The notes under the pieces were generated by a model, which made no database searches, was not told the origin of the DNA, and saw only the letters and a program-made list of their open reading frames with translations. A program made the translations under genes and the position numbers. A stretch of DNA of 64,000 nt from Pyrococcus yayanosii CH1 (GTDB lineage: Archaea > Methanobacteriota_B > Thermococci > Thermococcales > Thermococcaceae), in assembly GCF_000215995.1 (NCBI RefSeq), contig NC_015680.1, positions 124,001 to 188,000 on the forward strand, given 5' to 3'. Below, in pieces: positions 1 to 9,774 of this stretch (position 1 is its first letter; every line of letters starts with the position of its first letter).

Positions 1-549
1 AAAGTCCGTTCTAACTTCGAGAGTAGCAACGGCCCTCTGAATGTGGGTTCTCCCATCGTTGTTGGCCATTGCGTGGGGGCAGACAGTATTTCCGATAACT
101 GTCACCCTAAGGACCTTCTCGAGCTTTTCATACTCCTTGATTACGCCGACTTCGACATCATAGGGTTCAAGGCTCGTCCGCCCGCTTGCAGGCGTCGTCT
201 TCTCCAGTATCAGGTGTGTCCTTATCCAGACCTCCGCTCTTCTGTGCCTGTGCTTTTTCTCAATCCGCCTTATCACGGCGAGAGCGAGCTCCTCGAGGGA
301 GGTGTGAGAGAGCATGACCTCTTCCTCGACGGCTTCGCTCATGGCCTCGGTTATGCTCTCGACGAGGCGGCTCATATGAATGCCCTTTTTGTCCTCAGGA
401 ACGTCTATTGTAACTTCAAAGGTCGGAATGAACGTGTAGACCCTCCCCTTCCAATTTATTTTTGCCACGGTCCTGAGATTGGTAATTCCAACGCGGTGAA
501 GCCTTTCTTTAATGTCTGGAGGCTCCTCTTGGGTTTCATAAAACCTCAT
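1..549 (-). CDS. mptA: GTP cyclohydrolase IB MptA, C-terminus cut by window edge
   Basis: Only the first 183 residues are in the window; the family is usually about 310 residues. MptA/FolE2-type enzymes open GTP to a cyclic dihydroneopterin phosphate with Fe(II), the first step of archaeal pterin synthesis. The family signature IHMSR lies at residues 57-61, and NTVCPHA (Cys157) followed by NDGRTHIQR fits the metal-binding part of the fold. The ATG at 549 follows GGTGAGGGT. An AT-rich AACCTTAAAAACTT element about 30 bases upstream (near 575-590) gives it its own promoter downstream of the histone gene. Confidence 0.9.
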   Translation of the reverse strand, partial: MRFYETQEEPPDIKERLHRVGITNLRTVAKINWKGRVYTFIPTFEVTIDVPEDKKGIHMSRLVESITEAMSEAVEEEVMLSHTSLEELALAVIRRIEKKHRHRRAEVWIRTHLILEKTTPASGRTSLEPYDVEVGVIKEYEKLEKVLRVTVIGNTVCPHAMANNDGRTHIQRAVATLEVRTDF

Positions 550-623
550 ACCCTCACCTAGAAACCCTTTGGTGGGAAGTTTTTAAGGTTTGGCGAGAAA
601 AGTTACACAAAAGAAAAGGGACA

Positions 624-827
624 TCAGGCCTTTATGGCAAGCTTGATGTCCTCTGCCTTGACGGTCTTCCTGCCGGCGTGCCTGGCAAACTCGACGGCCT
701 TCTTGGAGATCTCAATAGCGTACTCCTCGAGGTACTCGGCTAGGATCTTGGCAGCCTCCTCGCTAACCCTCTCAGCACCGGCCTTCCTTATAAGCCTGTC
801 AACTGGGGCAATTGGAAGCTCGGCCAT
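624..827 (-). CDS. archaeal histone (first copy)
   Basis: A 67-residue HMf-family histone that dimerises through the histone fold and wraps DNA into archaeal nucleosomes. The chain begins [17 protein letters not shown] and ends [16 protein letters not shown], the usual three-helix fold with no tail. A frame extends five codons further upstream, but the ATG at 827 is preceded by GGAGGTGATAAAG at ideal spacing, so that start is chosen. It differs from the second histone at 48040 at about eight positions, mostly in the central helix ([13 protein letters not shown] versus [13 protein letters not shown]), so the two are paralogues rather than a recent identical duplication. Confidence 0.97.
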   Translation of the reverse strand: MAELPIAPVDRLIRKAGAERVSEEAAKILAEYLEEYAIEISKKAVEFARHAGRKTVKAEDIKLAIKA

Positions 828-886
828 CTTTATCACCTCCAAATCCCCTATTTGTAGGGGTTTTGCATTCTATTTTTTGAAAGAGG

Positions 887-905
887 GGATATATAAACTT
901 TTCGG
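887..905 (-). promoter_or_regulatory. histone promoter (BRE/TATA) with hairpin leader
   Basis: Read on the - strand this is CCGAAAAGTTTATATATCC, a strong archaeal BRE plus TATA box 60 bases before the histone ATG. The predicted leader carries a perfect inverted repeat, CCCCTA-tttg-TAGGGG (845-860), just upstream of the ribosome-binding site. Start-site position is inferred. Confidence 0.75.
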
Positions 906-963
906 AATTGGGGCGTTTTGGCGATAGTTTTGGCGCATCTGCTAAGCTATCTTAACATTCTCG

Positions 964-987
964 CCGAGAGGAGTTGACTTCTCTCGG
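964..987. repeat. perfect 7-bp inverted repeat
   Basis: CCGAGAG (964-970) and CTCTCGG (981-987) flank a ten-base loop in the intergenic space between the histone promoter and the 1040-1492 gene. It could be a terminator-associated hairpin or a protein site; nothing else supports a function. Confidence 0.4.
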
Positions 988-1039
988 GACTTCCGGTTAT
1001 AGAGGCTTGGATAATTTCCAATACTAAAAAATTTTTTAC

Positions 1040-1492
1040 TTATCTCTTTCGAACGTAACGCTTCCTATCAACGATCTTGCCATTTTCAAACTTGTAGACT
1101 GTTAGAAGTTCAAATCCGACTGTTTCTCTTTTGTATGCAAGTAAATAGTCGAGAAACTTTGAGATTCCGTGCCTAAGAACTGAGTCAAGATAATAGGCTC
1201 GTTCATAGAGCACAACAATGGCCATATCTCTAACGGCGTTTATCCATTCGTATATACCTTTCCTTTCCATCTTGCCCTTTTTCAGAACGTCAACGAGCAG
1301 GTAGCCGCCGAAACCTTCGGATGGTCTCCCTATGTAGACCATCTCGGGAATCTCAGGGGTGAAGGGGAGCTCCTCGGCCAGGAACACTATTCCCCTTCCT
1401 GTCCAGTTGTCAACGAGAATCTTGGTTATTCTTTTGGCGTCCCCGGTAATCATTATGACACCCCTCTCCATTCTGAGGATATCCCTGAGCAC
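1040..1492 (-). CDS. hypothetical protein, 150 residues
   Basis: No family is recognised with confidence. The protein is soluble and mixed alpha/beta, beginning LRDILRMERGVIMITGD and ending in a basic DRKRYVRKR tail; a segment ITKILVDNWTGRGIVFLAEELP followed by EMVYIGRPSEGFGGYLLVDVL resembles an alternating Rossmann-like core. GTG at 1492 is used because GGAGG lies six bases upstream; the frame stays open and protein-like for another 26 codons but offers no start codon there. The gene is divergent from the HD gene with only 47 bases between. A T-rich stretch just past the stop (1024-1036) may terminate it. Confidence 0.6.
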   Translation of the reverse strand: MLRDILRMERGVIMITGDAKRITKILVDNWTGRGIVFLAEELPFTPEIPEMVYIGRPSEGFGGYLLVDVLKKGKMERKGIYEWINAVRDMAIVVLYERAYYLDSVLRHGISKFLDYLLAYKRETVGFELLTVYKFENGKIVDRKRYVRKR

Positions 1493-1539
1493 ATCGATCC
1501 CTCCAAACCTTATTAAGTCGGGTGTAGGAATACCTTCGG

Positions 1540-2787
1540 GTGTCTCCGTTGTCGGACGGAAAGATTATCCATGACGCCGTTCACGGGAGCATGAAAATTC
1601 CCGAGGTATTTATGAGATTCGTCGAGACGCCGGAATTTCAGAGGTTGAGGTACATAAGACAGCTGGGTCTTGCTTACCTAGTCTATCCTGGGGCAAACCA
1701 TACGAGGTTTGAACACTCCCTTGGCACGTGGCACCTCGCGAGGAAACTGGCGGTTGAGCTAGAACTCCCTCAAGAAGAGGCCCTCCTAGTTCAGCTAGCC
1801 GCCCTTCTCCATGACGTTGGTCACGGACCCTTCAGCCATACCTTCGAGTCCATATACAGGGAGTATGCAAAGGGACACGACCATATGTCCTTGACCAGAG
1901 CGATAGTTGAGGGGAAAGTCGAGATAGTAGAAGGGGGGGAGATTCCAGACCTCATAAAAGGGCTCGGCTTCGAACCCCGGGAGATTGGAGAATTAATCTT
2001 CGGGACACACGAGAAGCGTTATCTTGGAATGATGATCCACGGGGACGTCGATGTAGACCAGCTCGATTACCTTGCCAGGGACGCCCACTATACAGGCGTT
2101 GCCCATGGAATAATAGACTTGGAGAGGCTGTTAATGGTTTTAAAGATTCATGAGGGCGAACTGGTGGTGGATGAAAAGGGCGTCGAGGCGGTCGAGGGGA
2201 TGCTCGTCGCCCGTTCGCTTATGTACTCCCGTGTATATTTCCACCACACGGTTAAGATAGCCGAAGGCATGCTTACAAGAGCCCTTGAGTTCGCTCTTGA
2301 GGAGGGCTTGCTCTGGGACTTCTGGAAGATGACAGACTGCAGGCTTATGGTGGAGCTTGAAGACCTTGAGGGATATCCTTCGGAGATAGTGGCGCGCCTG
2401 AGAAGGCGCAGGCTCTATAAGGCGGCGGTCGTGGCAGGTCCAGAAGACCTAACGGGGGAAGAAAAGAGGATTCTTTACTCAATATATAGAAGCGTTAGAA
2501 AGCGTAGAGAAGTTGAAAAGGAGCTTGCGGACAGAGTTGGGGCCAAAGAGGGAGAAATAATCCTGGAGTTCTCAACTGCGGAGCTTATATCGAGCGAGCC
2601 TAGGATAAAACAGGCTGGAATAGGCGTTCTTCTTGACGATGGAAGGGTTGAGCCCATAACTAGGGTAACCCCACTTGCTGGGGCGATAAAAAGACGTCAA
2701 ACTCCGAGATGGGTTGTTCTAATAGCCACACCTGAAGAGTACGTGGAAGCCGTGAGGAAAGTGTGGAAAGAAGTCCTCTTTGGTTGA
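1540..2787 (+). CDS. HD-domain phosphohydrolase (SAMHD1/dNTPase-like)
   Basis: 415 residues. The N-terminal half carries the HD metal site: His54 in NHTRFEHS, the HD pair His91-Asp92 in LLHDVGHGPFSH, and a later Asp in DVDVDQLDYLARDAHYTG, the arrangement of the dGTPase/SAMHD1 branch, so a dNTP triphosphohydrolase or related nucleotidase is likely. The substrate is not determined by the sequence. The C-terminal third is basic (SVRKRREVEKELADRVG) and has no clear family. The start is either GTG at 1540 or, better placed behind GGTG, TTG at 1549, which gives SDGKIIHDAVHGS. Divergent from the upstream hypothetical gene. Confidence 0.88.
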   Translation: MSPLSDGKIIHDAVHGSMKIPEVFMRFVETPEFQRLRYIRQLGLAYLVYPGANHTRFEHSLGTWHLARKLAVELELPQEEALLVQLAALLHDVGHGPFSHTFESIYREYAKGHDHMSLTRAIVEGKVEIVEGGEIPDLIKGLGFEPREIGELIFGTHEKRYLGMMIHGDVDVDQLDYLARDAHYTGVAHGIIDLERLLMVLKIHEGELVVDEKGVEAVEGMLVARSLMYSRVYFHHTVKIAEGMLTRALEFALEEGLLWDFWKMTDCRLMVELEDLEGYPSEIVARLRRRRLYKAAVVAGPEDLTGEEKRILYSIYRSVRKRREVEKELADRVGAKEGEIILEFSTAELISSEPRIKQAGIGVLLDDGRVEPITRVTPLAGAIKRRQTPRWVVLIATPEEYVEAVRKVWKEVLFG

Positions 2788-2862
2788 TACCTAAAGAAAT
2801 ATAAAGGAGCTGCCCTCAGATAGATTAGCAATCGTCTAGTGGAAGAAGTAGAGGTGATGGAA

Positions 2863-3258
2863 GTGGGGCTCTTTGACAAGCTAAAGAAGGGGGAAGCTCA
2901 AAGAAAGCCTGTGGCGTCTATAAGAAAGGATGTCAAGGGGAAGACTCCAGATGTCGAGCTCGTACCACTTGAGGAGGATGCCATTGCGAGAGAGCTCGTC
3001 AAGCCTCAGACAAGGTACATCAAGAAGATAGTCGTTACAAGCTACGCCGACCTTGAGAAGATATCGTCTGAGCTTCAGGCTGGCAACATCGTGATAGCTG
3101 ACTTAACACCTCTGGAGTCGAAAACAGAGATTCTGGCAAAGGTTGCGGAGCAGATAAAGGGCATGGCCCAGGCTCTTGGAGGGGATGTCGCGAAGATCTC
3201 CAAGTGTGAGATAAAACTGATAATAACGCCTTCCGACATAAAAATATCGAGGGAATGA
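2863..3258 (+). CDS. sepF: cell division protein SepF
   Basis: 131 residues. Archaeal SepF anchors FtsZ filaments to the membrane at mid-cell. The start GLFDKLKK is the amphipathic membrane-targeting helix; the core YIKKIVVTSYADLEKISSELQAGNIVIADLTPL and DVAKISKCEIKLIITPSDIKI is the SepF/DUF552 fold. The frame runs six codons further up, but the GTG at 2863 lies four bases after GGTGAT, the spacing seen across this genome, and puts the amphipathic helix at the very N-terminus. ATATAAAG at about 2801 is a probable TATA box, so the gene is expected to have its own promoter. Confidence 0.9.
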   Translation: MGLFDKLKKGEAQRKPVASIRKDVKGKTPDVELVPLEEDAIARELVKPQTRYIKKIVVTSYADLEKISSELQAGNIVIADLTPLESKTEILAKVAEQIKGMAQALGGDVAKISKCEIKLIITPSDIKISRE

Positions 3259-3381
3259 CTCTTAACTCACATTAATATTTTGGGCTGCACGGTCTTGGAA
3301 AATTTTGTCTAGTTCATTGAACATTTCTCTCCAGAAAGCCTTAAATATGGACTGGGCTGGCTATGATAACCGGTGGTATGT

Positions 3382-4227
3382 GTGAAAGTAAAGACGATAA
3401 TGACCCCTAACCCCGCCGTCATCACCCTTCCGGCGACAAGAAACTATGCCCTAGATTTATTCAAAAAGCACAAGGTTAGGAGCTTTCCGGTAGTCAACAG
3501 GGAAGGAAAGCTGGTTGGGATAGTGAGCATCAAGAGTGTTCTCCTGCATCCTGATGAGGAACAGCTAGCGATGCTTGTTAAGAGGGACGTGCCCACCGTC
3601 AAGCCAGACGACGACCTCAAGAAGGCTGCGAGGCTCATGCTCGAGCATGACTACAGAAGGGTCGTCGTGGTTGATAATGAGGACAAGCCAATAGGCATCC
3701 TTACGGTCGGGGACATAATAAGGCGCTACCTTGCCAAGAATGAGAAATACAAGGAGGTTGAAATAGAGCCCTACTACCAGAGGCACGTGAGCATAGTATG
3801 GAAGGGAACACCCCTTAAAGCTACCCTCAAGGCCCTCCTGCTCTCGAATGCCATGGCCCTGCCCGTTGTGGATGATAATGGTAATCTGGTGGGGATAGTC
3901 GATGAAACGGATCTTCTCAAGGACAGCGAGATAGTGAGGGTCATGAAGAGCACCTCTTTGTCTGCTTCGAGTGAGGAGGACTGGATACTCGAGAGTCACC
4001 CGACCCTCCTCTTCGAGAAGTTCGAGCTGCAGCTTCCCAACAAGCCCGTCGAGGATATCATGACGAGGGAACTGATAATAGCAACTCCTCATATGACCGT
4101 TTACGAGGTTGCCAAGAAGATGGCTAAATATCATATAGAGCAGCTCCCCGTTATAAGGGGAGAGGGCGAGCTCGTTGGCCTGATAAGGGACTTTGACCTC
4201 CTGAAGGTTCTAGTGAAGGGGAAGTGA
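3382..4227 (+). CDS. four-CBS-domain protein
   Basis: 281 residues made almost wholly of CBS motifs in two Bateman pairs: VKTIMTPNPAVITLP, KRDVPTVKPDDDLKKA, a central pair around HVSIVWKGTPLKATLK, and VEDIMTRELIIATPH. CBS modules bind adenine nucleotides and regulate partner proteins; no enzymatic domain is attached here, so the partner is unknown. The frame opens at 3373, but GTG at 3382 follows GGTGGT at the standard spacing and is preferred. CCTTAAATATGG near 3340-3351 is a probable TATA box. Confidence 0.88.
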   Translation: MKVKTIMTPNPAVITLPATRNYALDLFKKHKVRSFPVVNREGKLVGIVSIKSVLLHPDEEQLAMLVKRDVPTVKPDDDLKKAARLMLEHDYRRVVVVDNEDKPIGILTVGDIIRRYLAKNEKYKEVEIEPYYQRHVSIVWKGTPLKATLKALLLSNAMALPVVDDNGNLVGIVDETDLLKDSEIVRVMKSTSLSASSEEDWILESHPTLLFEKFELQLPNKPVEDIMTRELIIATPHMTVYEVAKKMAKYHIEQLPVIRGEGELVGLIRDFDLLKVLVKGK

Positions 4228-4328
4228 TAAAGGAGTTTTCTTTTGGATTTCTCTTCTCAAATTCGGGGTGAAGACGTATCTTTGCAAAAATTTTTCACAA
4301 CATCAAAATCAAGAAGGGTGGAAACCTT

Positions 4329-4346
4329 CGAAAGCCTTTTAAATCG
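4329..4346 (+). promoter_or_regulatory. promoter of the ribosomal protein operon
   Basis: CGAAAGCCTTTTAAATCG is a textbook archaeal BRE/TATA pair. A start about 25 bases downstream would leave a leader of roughly 27 bases before the ATG at 4393. No comparably strong promoter is seen within the next 12 kb, so this probably drives the whole cluster. Confidence 0.75.
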
Positions 4347-4392
4347 TCCACTGAAACACCACCACAGCCTTCCGGGTAAGAGGGAGCTGCGG

Positions 4393-5178
4393 ATGGCGGG
4401 GATTACCTGGCACGTCTTTATCCCTGACTCGCTCCTCGAGGAAACTCACGACCCAAAGCTCAGGGCCTACAAAGTTGGTCAGATAGCAAGGGCAGCGGCG
4501 ATATTCGGCGTCGAGCACATCTGGATATACAGGGCGGGCGGAAGAGATGGCCGCTTCATAAAAACACTCCTCGAATACGCCGAAACGCCCCAGTACCTCC
4601 GCAAGAGACTGTTCCCGCTGATGCCCGAGCTGAGGTATGCGGGCGTCATGCCGCCTCTCCAGATACCCAGCCATAAGCCTAAGGAGTCACCAAGGATAGG
4701 AGAAATCAGGGAAGGCTTTGCCTACAGGAAGGGCAAAAAGCTGTTTGCGGACATAGGCCTTGACAGGCCAGCCCTCGTGAAGGGGGTTGCACAGGAGGGT
4801 CGAGGAACTTTCAAAGTTATTTCGGTGAAGCCCCTCCGTGTGGTCCCGACTAAGCCAGAAGGATACTGGGGTTACAAGGTGCATCTCACTAGGATGACGC
4901 TGGCGAAAACGCTTAAAAAGGCCAACCTTGACGTGGTCATCGCGACCTCCCGTAAGGGAGTTGACGTGAGGAGGGCCGATGTGACCCTGGAAGGAGATGT
5001 CGGGATAGTGTTCGGCTCCCCGAGGAGGGGTGTAATGGAGATATTGAGGGAGTTCAATGAGGATTACGAGTTCGATGTAATCCTCAACACGATACCAGGT
5101 CAAAAGACGAAGACAGTTAGAACGGAGGAAGCCGTGCTGGCGACGCTGGCCGTGTTGAATCTCATGAGGGGGGATTGA
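4393..5178 (+). CDS. SPOUT-class RNA methyltransferase
   Basis: 261 residues. The family sits upstream of L3 in many archaea and belongs to the SPOUT (alpha/beta-knot) methyltransferases thought to act on r[15 protein letters not shown] and [21 protein letters not shown] begin the fold; [16 protein letters not shown] and [29 protein letters not shown] form the C-terminal knot with the SAM-binding loop. An OB-like insert occupies the middle. A longer open frame exists (from 4243) but it overlaps the promoter; the ATG at 4393 is the sensible start. It leads into L3 with one base between stop and ATG, so it is co-transcribed with the ribosomal operon. Confidence 0.88.
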   Translation: MAGITWHVFIPDSLLEETHDPKLRAYKVGQIARAAAIFGVEHIWIYRAGGRDGRFIKTLLEYAETPQYLRKRLFPLMPELRYAGVMPPLQIPSHKPKESPRIGEIREGFAYRKGKKLFADIGLDRPALVKGVAQEGRGTFKVISVKPLRVVPTKPEGYWGYKVHLTRMTLAKTLKKANLDVVIATSRKGVDVRRADVTLEGDVGIVFGSPRRGVMEILREFNEDYEFDVILNTIPGQKTKTVRTEEAVLATLAVLNLMRGD

Positions 5179-5179
5179 G

Positions 5180-6259
5180 ATGGGAAAGGTTCACAGACCA
5201 AGGAGGGGTTCACTCGGATTCACCCCAAGGAAGAGGGCAAAGAGCATAGTGCCCAGGATTAGGAGTTGGCCCAAGGAGACCGAGGTCAGAATGCTTGGCT
5301 TTGCGGGCTACAAGGCAGGAATGACCCACATACTCATGATAGATGACGAGCCGGGGCTCACAAACGGCAAGGAGATATTCATGCCAGTTACCATAGTTGA
5401 GACACCACCGCTGCGAGTCTTCGGCGTAAGGGCCTACAGGCAGGGATATCTTGGCCTTGAAACGGCCACGGAGGTCATAGTTCCGGACTTTACCCTCGAC
5501 AACTACGTCACCAAGAAGGGCAAGCAGAAGACTTTCTATGAACTCCTTCGCAGGAGGATAGCTACGCTTCCGAAGAACTACACTGAGGACGACTTCCAGC
5601 AGAAGCTTGGCGAGCTCGAAGATCTCATCAAGGAAGGTGAGATCGTTGAGGTTAGGGCCCTCGTGAGCACTCAGCCTTGGATAATCAAGCTCAAGAAGAA
5701 ACCCGAGGTCATGGAATACGCTATAGGTGGAACAAGCGTCGAGGAGAAGTTCAACTATATAAAGGAGCGGCTTGGAAAGGAGCTCCGTGTTAAGGACGTC
5801 CTCAAGGAGGGCGAGCTCCTTGACGTCATAGCGGTCACTAAGGGCAAGGGTACCCAGGGCGTCATAAAGAGGTGGGGCGTCAAGCTCAGGGCTCATAAGG
5901 ACAGCAAGGGCAGGAGAAAGGTGGCATCCATAGGTCCCTGGCATCCGGCCAGGGTAATGTGGACGGTTCCTATGGCTGGTCAGATGGGCTTCCACCACAG
6001 GACCGAGCTCAACAAGAGGCTCATAGCTATAGGGGAGAACGGCAAGCTTGTACTTGACGGCAACGAGATTGAAATAACTCCGAAGGGAGGCTTCCCCCAC
6101 TACGGTATAGTGAGGAGCGACTTCATGATGATAGCGGGGAGCGTCCCCGGTGCTATCAAGAGGATAATCAGGGTCAGGCCTGCCATAAGGCCACCCAAGA
6201 AGAAGCCGCCCGTTCAGAGGCCCCAGATAACCTACGTGAGTGTTGAGTCCAAGCAGTGA
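5180..6259 (+). CDS. rpl3: ribosomal protein L3 (uL3)
   Basis: 359 residues, full archaeal length. uL3 reaches from the large-subunit surface to the peptidyl transferase centre. [19 protein letters not shown] at the N-terminus, [12 protein letters not shown] and the central [43 protein letters not shown] loop are diagnostic (quoted in parts: the [17 protein letters not shown] and [10 protein letters not shown] blocks). Second gene of the operon; its stop lies twelve bases before the L4 start. Confidence 0.98.
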   Translation: MGKVHRPRRGSLGFTPRKRAKSIVPRIRSWPKETEVRMLGFAGYKAGMTHILMIDDEPGLTNGKEIFMPVTIVETPPLRVFGVRAYRQGYLGLETATEVIVPDFTLDNYVTKKGKQKTFYELLRRRIATLPKNYTEDDFQQKLGELEDLIKEGEIVEVRALVSTQPWIIKLKKKPEVMEYAIGGTSVEEKFNYIKERLGKELRVKDVLKEGELLDVIAVTKGKGTQGVIKRWGVKLRAHKDSKGRRKVASIGPWHPARVMWTVPMAGQMGFHHRTELNKRLIAIGENGKLVLDGNEIEITPKGGFPHYGIVRSDFMMIAGSVPGAIKRIIRVRPAIRPPKKKPPVQRPQITYVSVESKQ

Positions 6260-6270
6260 GGTGGGTTAGA

Positions 6271-7038
6271 ATGAAGGTTAAGGTTTTCGACCTCAACGGC
6301 GAGCCTGTCGAGGAGATAGAGCTTCCTAAGGTCTTTGAAACCCCCTTCAGGCCCGATCTCATAAGGAGGGCGGTCATAGCATCTTGGACCCACAGGATTC
6401 AGCCCCAGGGCAGGGACCCAATGGCTGGTAAGAGGAGGGTCACTGAGAATATCGGTAAGGGCCATGGGATGGCGAGAGTCGAGCGCCTCAAGACCCCACC
6501 GAGGTATGCCGCCTTCGTGCCCTTCGCCAGGGGTGGAAGGAGAACCCACCCACCAAAGGTGGAGAAGATAATTTGGGAGAACATCAACAAGAAGGAGCGC
6601 AGGCTTGCTATAATGAGCGCCATAGCGGCAACGGCCAACTACGACCTTGTCAAGGCCAGGGGTCACATAATCGACAACGTTCCGCAGATACCACTTGTTG
6701 TCGTTGACGAGCTCGAGAAAGTCAGCAAGACGAGAGAAACAAGGGAGATATTTAAGAAGCTTGGCATCTGGGATGATATAATGAGGGCAAAGGAGAAGAG
6801 CGGCGTTAGGGCGGGCAAGGGTAAGATGCGTGGCAGGCGCTACAAGAAGGCAAAGGGGCCGCTCATCGTCGTCGCCAAGAACGAGGGCATAGTCTTCGGG
6901 GCCCGCAACCACCCAGGTGTTGACGTTGTTGTGGTCGACAACCTCGGCATAGAACACCTGGCCCCTGGAACCCACCCGGGTAGGCTGACCATCTGGACAA
7001 AGTCAGCCATAGAGAGGCTTAGGGAGATTTATGGGTGA
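6271..7038 (+). CDS. rpl4: ribosomal protein L4 (uL4/L4e)
   Basis: 255 residues. uL4 lines the nascent-chain exit tunnel. [16 protein letters not shown] opens the protein, and the basic loop [24 protein letters not shown] is the tunnel extension. The frame opens at 6256, but the ATG at 6271 follows GAGGTGGGTTAGA and gives the conserved N-terminus. Co-directional and tightly packed between L3 and L23. Confidence 0.98.
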   Translation: MKVKVFDLNGEPVEEIELPKVFETPFRPDLIRRAVIASWTHRIQPQGRDPMAGKRRVTENIGKGHGMARVERLKTPPRYAAFVPFARGGRRTHPPKVEKIIWENINKKERRLAIMSAIAATANYDLVKARGHIIDNVPQIPLVVVDELEKVSKTRETREIFKKLGIWDDIMRAKEKSGVRAGKGKMRGRRYKKAKGPLIVVAKNEGIVFGARNHPGVDVVVVDNLGIEHLAPGTHPGRLTIWTKSAIERLREIYG

Positions 7039-7044
7039 TGGGAG

Positions 7045-7305
7045 ATGGACCCATACAAGGTTATCATAAGGCCGGTCGTCACCGAGAAGGCCATATCTCT
7101 AATCGAGAGGGAGAACAAGCTCACCTTCATAGTGGACAGAAGGGCCACCAAGACGGACATAAAGAGGGCTGTGGAGGAGATATTCGGAGTCAAGGTTGAG
7201 AAGGTGAACACACTCATAACTCCGAGGGGAGAAAAGAAGGCATACGTGAAACTCAAGCCTGAATACAGCGCGAGTGAGGTCGCCGCAAGGCTTGGATTGT
7301 TCTGA
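7045..7305 (+). CDS. rpl23: ribosomal protein L23 (uL23)
   Basis: 86 residues. uL23 sits at the tunnel exit and is the docking site for SRP and Sec[20 protein letters not shown] and [19 protein letters not shown] are the conserved blocks; the archaeal form lacks the long N-terminal extension of eukaryotes. Six bases follow the L4 stop, with GGTGAT as ribosome-binding site. Confidence 0.98.
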   Translation: MDPYKVIIRPVVTEKAISLIERENKLTFIVDRRATKTDIKRAVEEIFGVKVEKVNTLITPRGEKKAYVKLKPEYSASEVAARLGLF

Positions 7306-7325
7306 AGTTGTGGGGGTGATGTGAG

Positions 7326-8045
7326 TTGGGTAAGAGTCTAATTCAGCAGAGGAGAGGAAAGGGAAGCCCCACGTTTAAGTCTCCTTCCCACCGCTTTAGG
7401 GGTGCCGTTAAGTACATCCCGCTGAACTACACCGCAGAGAGAACCATAAGGGGCGTCGTCGAGGAGATAATGCACGATCCTGGCAGGACAGCTCCCGTCG
7501 CAAGGGTCAAGTTCGAGAACGGCATAGAGAAGCTCATAATAGCCCCTGAGGGCCTCCTCGTCGGCCAGGAGATATACATAGGGCCCGAAGCTCCGGTAGC
7601 GATAGGCAACACCCTCCCGCTCGCCAAGATACCAGAGGGAACTTACATTTACAACATAGAAGGTGTTCCGGGCGACGGTGGAAAGTACGTCCGCGCTGGA
7701 GGAACCTACGCTCTCGTGGTTAGTAGAGAGAAGGATAAGGTCATCGTTCAGCTCCCGAGTGGCGAGCTCAAGGCTTTCAACCCAATGTGCAGGGCTACAA
7801 TAGGCGTGGTTGCTGGTGGCGGTAGACTCGAGAAGCCACTCGTTAAGGCGGGTAAGGCCTACTACAAGTACAAGGCCAGGAACAGGTTCTGGCCGACTCC
7901 AAGAGGCGTCAAGATGAACGCCGTCAACCACCCGTTCGGTGGTAAGGAGCACCACCCGGGCAAACCCACGACAACCTCAAGACGAGCCCCGCCTGGAAGG
8001 AAGGTTGGTCACATAGCCGCGAGAAGAACCGGAAGGAGGAAGTGA
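7326..8045 (+). CDS. rpl2: ribosomal protein L2 (uL2)
   Basis: 239 residues. uL2 joins the subunits and supports the peptidyl transferase centre. [19 protein letters not shown] and the C-terminal [18 protein letters not shown] block with its conserved histidine are family hallmarks. The start is TTG at 7326, behind GGTGATGTGAG; no ATG fits. Confidence 0.98.
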   Translation: MGKSLIQQRRGKGSPTFKSPSHRFRGAVKYIPLNYTAERTIRGVVEEIMHDPGRTAPVARVKFENGIEKLIIAPEGLLVGQEIYIGPEAPVAIGNTLPLAKIPEGTYIYNIEGVPGDGGKYVRAGGTYALVVSREKDKVIVQLPSGELKAFNPMCRATIGVVAGGGRLEKPLVKAGKAYYKYKARNRFWPTPRGVKMNAVNHPFGGKEHHPGKPTTTSRRAPPGRKVGHIAARRTGRRK

Positions 8046-8055
8046 GGTGGTGTGA

Positions 8056-8454
8056 ATGGCGAGGAGGGAGTTTAGGTATCGCGGTTATACTCTTGAGCAA
8101 CTTATGAATATGTCTCTCGAGGAGCTCGCCAAGCTCCTCCCGGCGAGGCAGAGGAGGAGCCTCAAGAGGGGTCTCACGCCAGAGCAAAAGAAACTTCTCA
8201 GAAAGATAAGGCTCGCGAAGAAGGGCAAGTACAACAAGCCAATCAGGACTCATTGCAGGGATATGATAGTGCTTCCCGAAATGGTCGGTCTCACCATCTA
8301 CGTCCACAACGGCAAGGACTTCGTTCCCGTTGAGATAAAGCCCGAGATGATAGGCCACTATCTCGGCGAGTTTGCCCTCACGAGGAAGCCCGTCAAGCAC
8401 GGAGCACCCGGTATCGGTGCTACCAGGAGTTCGATGTTCGTCGCCGTGAAGTGA
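8056..8454 (+). CDS. rps19: ribosomal protein S19 (uS19)
   Basis: 132 residues. uS19 binds the head of 16S rRNA near the A site. [18 protein letters not shown] is the archaeal N-terminal extension and [21 protein letters not shown] with the [17 protein letters not shown] block is the conserved core. GGTGGTGTGA precedes the ATG. Confidence 0.98.
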   Translation: MARREFRYRGYTLEQLMNMSLEELAKLLPARQRRSLKRGLTPEQKKLLRKIRLAKKGKYNKPIRTHCRDMIVLPEMVGLTIYVHNGKDFVPVEIKPEMIGHYLGEFALTRKPVKHGAPGIGATRSSMFVAVK

Positions 8455-8464
8455 GGTGGTCCCA

Positions 8465-8932
8465 ATGGGGAAGCGCTTTGGCTACTCTTTCCAAAATTTT
8501 GACCCAGAGAGAATGGCAAGGGCTAGCGGGAGAGACCTTAGGATATCGCCCAAGTTCGCCGTTGAGGTCTGCAGGGAGATAAGGGGTATGATGCTCAACG
8601 ACGCCATTCGATACCTCGATGAAGTTATAGCCCTCAAAAGGCCAGTTCCCCTCAGGCGCTACAACGACAGCCAAGGCCACAAGCCGGGTAAAGGCTTTGG
8701 TCCTGGTCGCTATCCCGTAAAGGTCGCTAAGGCCATAAAGAAGGTCCTCCTCAACGCTAAGAACAACGCCGAGCAGAAGGGCCTCGACCCCGACAGGCTC
8801 AGAATAATCCACATAGCCGCCCACAAGGGTCCCGTCCTCAGGGGCTGGTACCCGAGGGCCTTCGGTAGAGCTACCCCCTTCAACGAGCAAACCACCCACA
8901 TAGAGGTCGTTGTCGAGGAGGTTAGGAGGTGA
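8465..8932 (+). CDS. rpl22: ribosomal protein L22 (uL22)
   Basis: 155 residues. uL22 contributes to the exit tunnel. [39 protein letters not shown] and the C-terminal [19 protein letters not shown] block identify it. A GTG nine bases upstream is in frame, but ATG at 8465 follows GAGGTGGTCCCA and gives the conserved start. Confidence 0.98.
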   Translation: MGKRFGYSFQNFDPERMARASGRDLRISPKFAVEVCREIRGMMLNDAIRYLDEVIALKRPVPLRRYNDSQGHKPGKGFGPGRYPVKVAKAIKKVLLNAKNNAEQKGLDPDRLRIIHIAAHKGPVLRGWYPRAFGRATPFNEQTTHIEVVVEEVRR

Positions 8933-8936
8933 GCCC

Positions 8937-9569
8937 ATGGCAATTGAGAGGTATTTCATTCGCGAGGCCGTTAGAGAGATGCTCATTGACGAGTACCTCG
9001 AAAAGGAGCTCAGGAGGGCGGGCTACGGCGGTCTCGACATCAAGAAGACTCCCCTTGGGACAAAGGTCATAATCTTCGCCGCCAACCCCGGTTACGTCAT
9101 CGGAAGGGGTGGCCGTAGGATTAGGGAGCTCACTAGGGTTCTCGAGAGGCAGTTCGGTCTCGAGAACCCGCAAATTGAGGTAGAGGAGATAAAGAATCCT
9201 TACCTCAACGCCAAGGTTCAGGCGGTAAGGCTTGCCCAGGCCCTCGAAAGGGGAATCCACTTCAGAAGGGCAGCCTATGCTGCCATGAGGGCCATAATGA
9301 ACAACGGAGCAAGAGGTGTCGAGATAAGGCTCAGCGGAAAGCTAACCGGAGAGAGAGCCAAGAGCGTCCGCTTCTACCAGGGCTACCTTGCCAAGGTCGG
9401 GAACCCTGCCGAGACCCTCGTCAGCAAGGGTTACGCTCAGGCGCTCCTTAAGCTTGGCGTCATCGGCGTCAAGGTTGCCATAATGCCACCTGAGGCAAGG
9501 CTTCCTGATGAGATAGAGATAATCGAGAAGCCCGTTGAGGAAGAGGTGAGCACCAATGAAGCCGAGTGA
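8937..9569 (+). CDS. rps3: ribosomal protein S3 (uS3)
   Basis: 210 residues. uS3 forms part of the mRNA entry site. A KH domain with the [19 protein letters not shown] loop lies near residues 50-70, followed by the C-terminal [20 protein letters not shown] block. The ATG at 8937 follows GGAGGTGAGCCC and is preferred to an upstream in-frame start that would lie inside L22. Its end overlaps the L29 start by 14 bases. Confidence 0.98.
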   Translation: MAIERYFIREAVREMLIDEYLEKELRRAGYGGLDIKKTPLGTKVIIFAANPGYVIGRGGRRIRELTRVLERQFGLENPQIEVEEIKNPYLNAKVQAVRLAQALERGIHFRRAAYAAMRAIMNNGARGVEIRLSGKLTGERAKSVRFYQGYLAKVGNPAETLVSKGYAQALLKLGVIGVKVAIMPPEARLPDEIEIIEKPVEEEVSTNEAE

Positions 9570-9762
9570 GATTAGGGAGATGAGCATTGAGGAAATAGAT
9601 CAGAAGATTAGGGAGCTCCGCCTCCAGCTCGCCAAGGAGAGGGGAATGCTCACCATGGGGACCTCCCTTGAGAACCCTATGGTGATTAGGAATCTAAGAA
9701 GGGATATAGCTCGCCTCCTAACCATAAAGAGGGAGAAGCTTAGGGAAAGGGCCAAAAAGTGA
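9556..9762 (+). CDS. rpl29: ribosomal protein L29 (uL29)
   Basis: 68 residues forming the usual two-helix hairpin ([41 protein letters not shown]). It lies near the tunnel exit beside uL23. Translation is probably coupled to S3, whose last codons it overlaps; GAGGTGAGCACC precedes the ATG. Confidence 0.97.
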   Translation: MKPSEIREMSIEEIDQKIRELRLQLAKERGMLTMGTSLENPMVIRNLRRDIARLLTIKREKLRERAKK

Positions 9763-9774
9763 AGGTGGTGTTTG

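Noticed and set aside
43-561. Open frame of 172 codons on the + strand
   Set aside because: It is the shadow of mptA on the other strand, which has the family motifs and a ribosome-binding site.
5210-6100. Long - strand frame opposite L3 (296 codons), and similar ones opposite most ribosomal genes
   Set aside because: All lie antisense to unmistakable ribosomal proteins and have the low-complexity composition of shadow frames.
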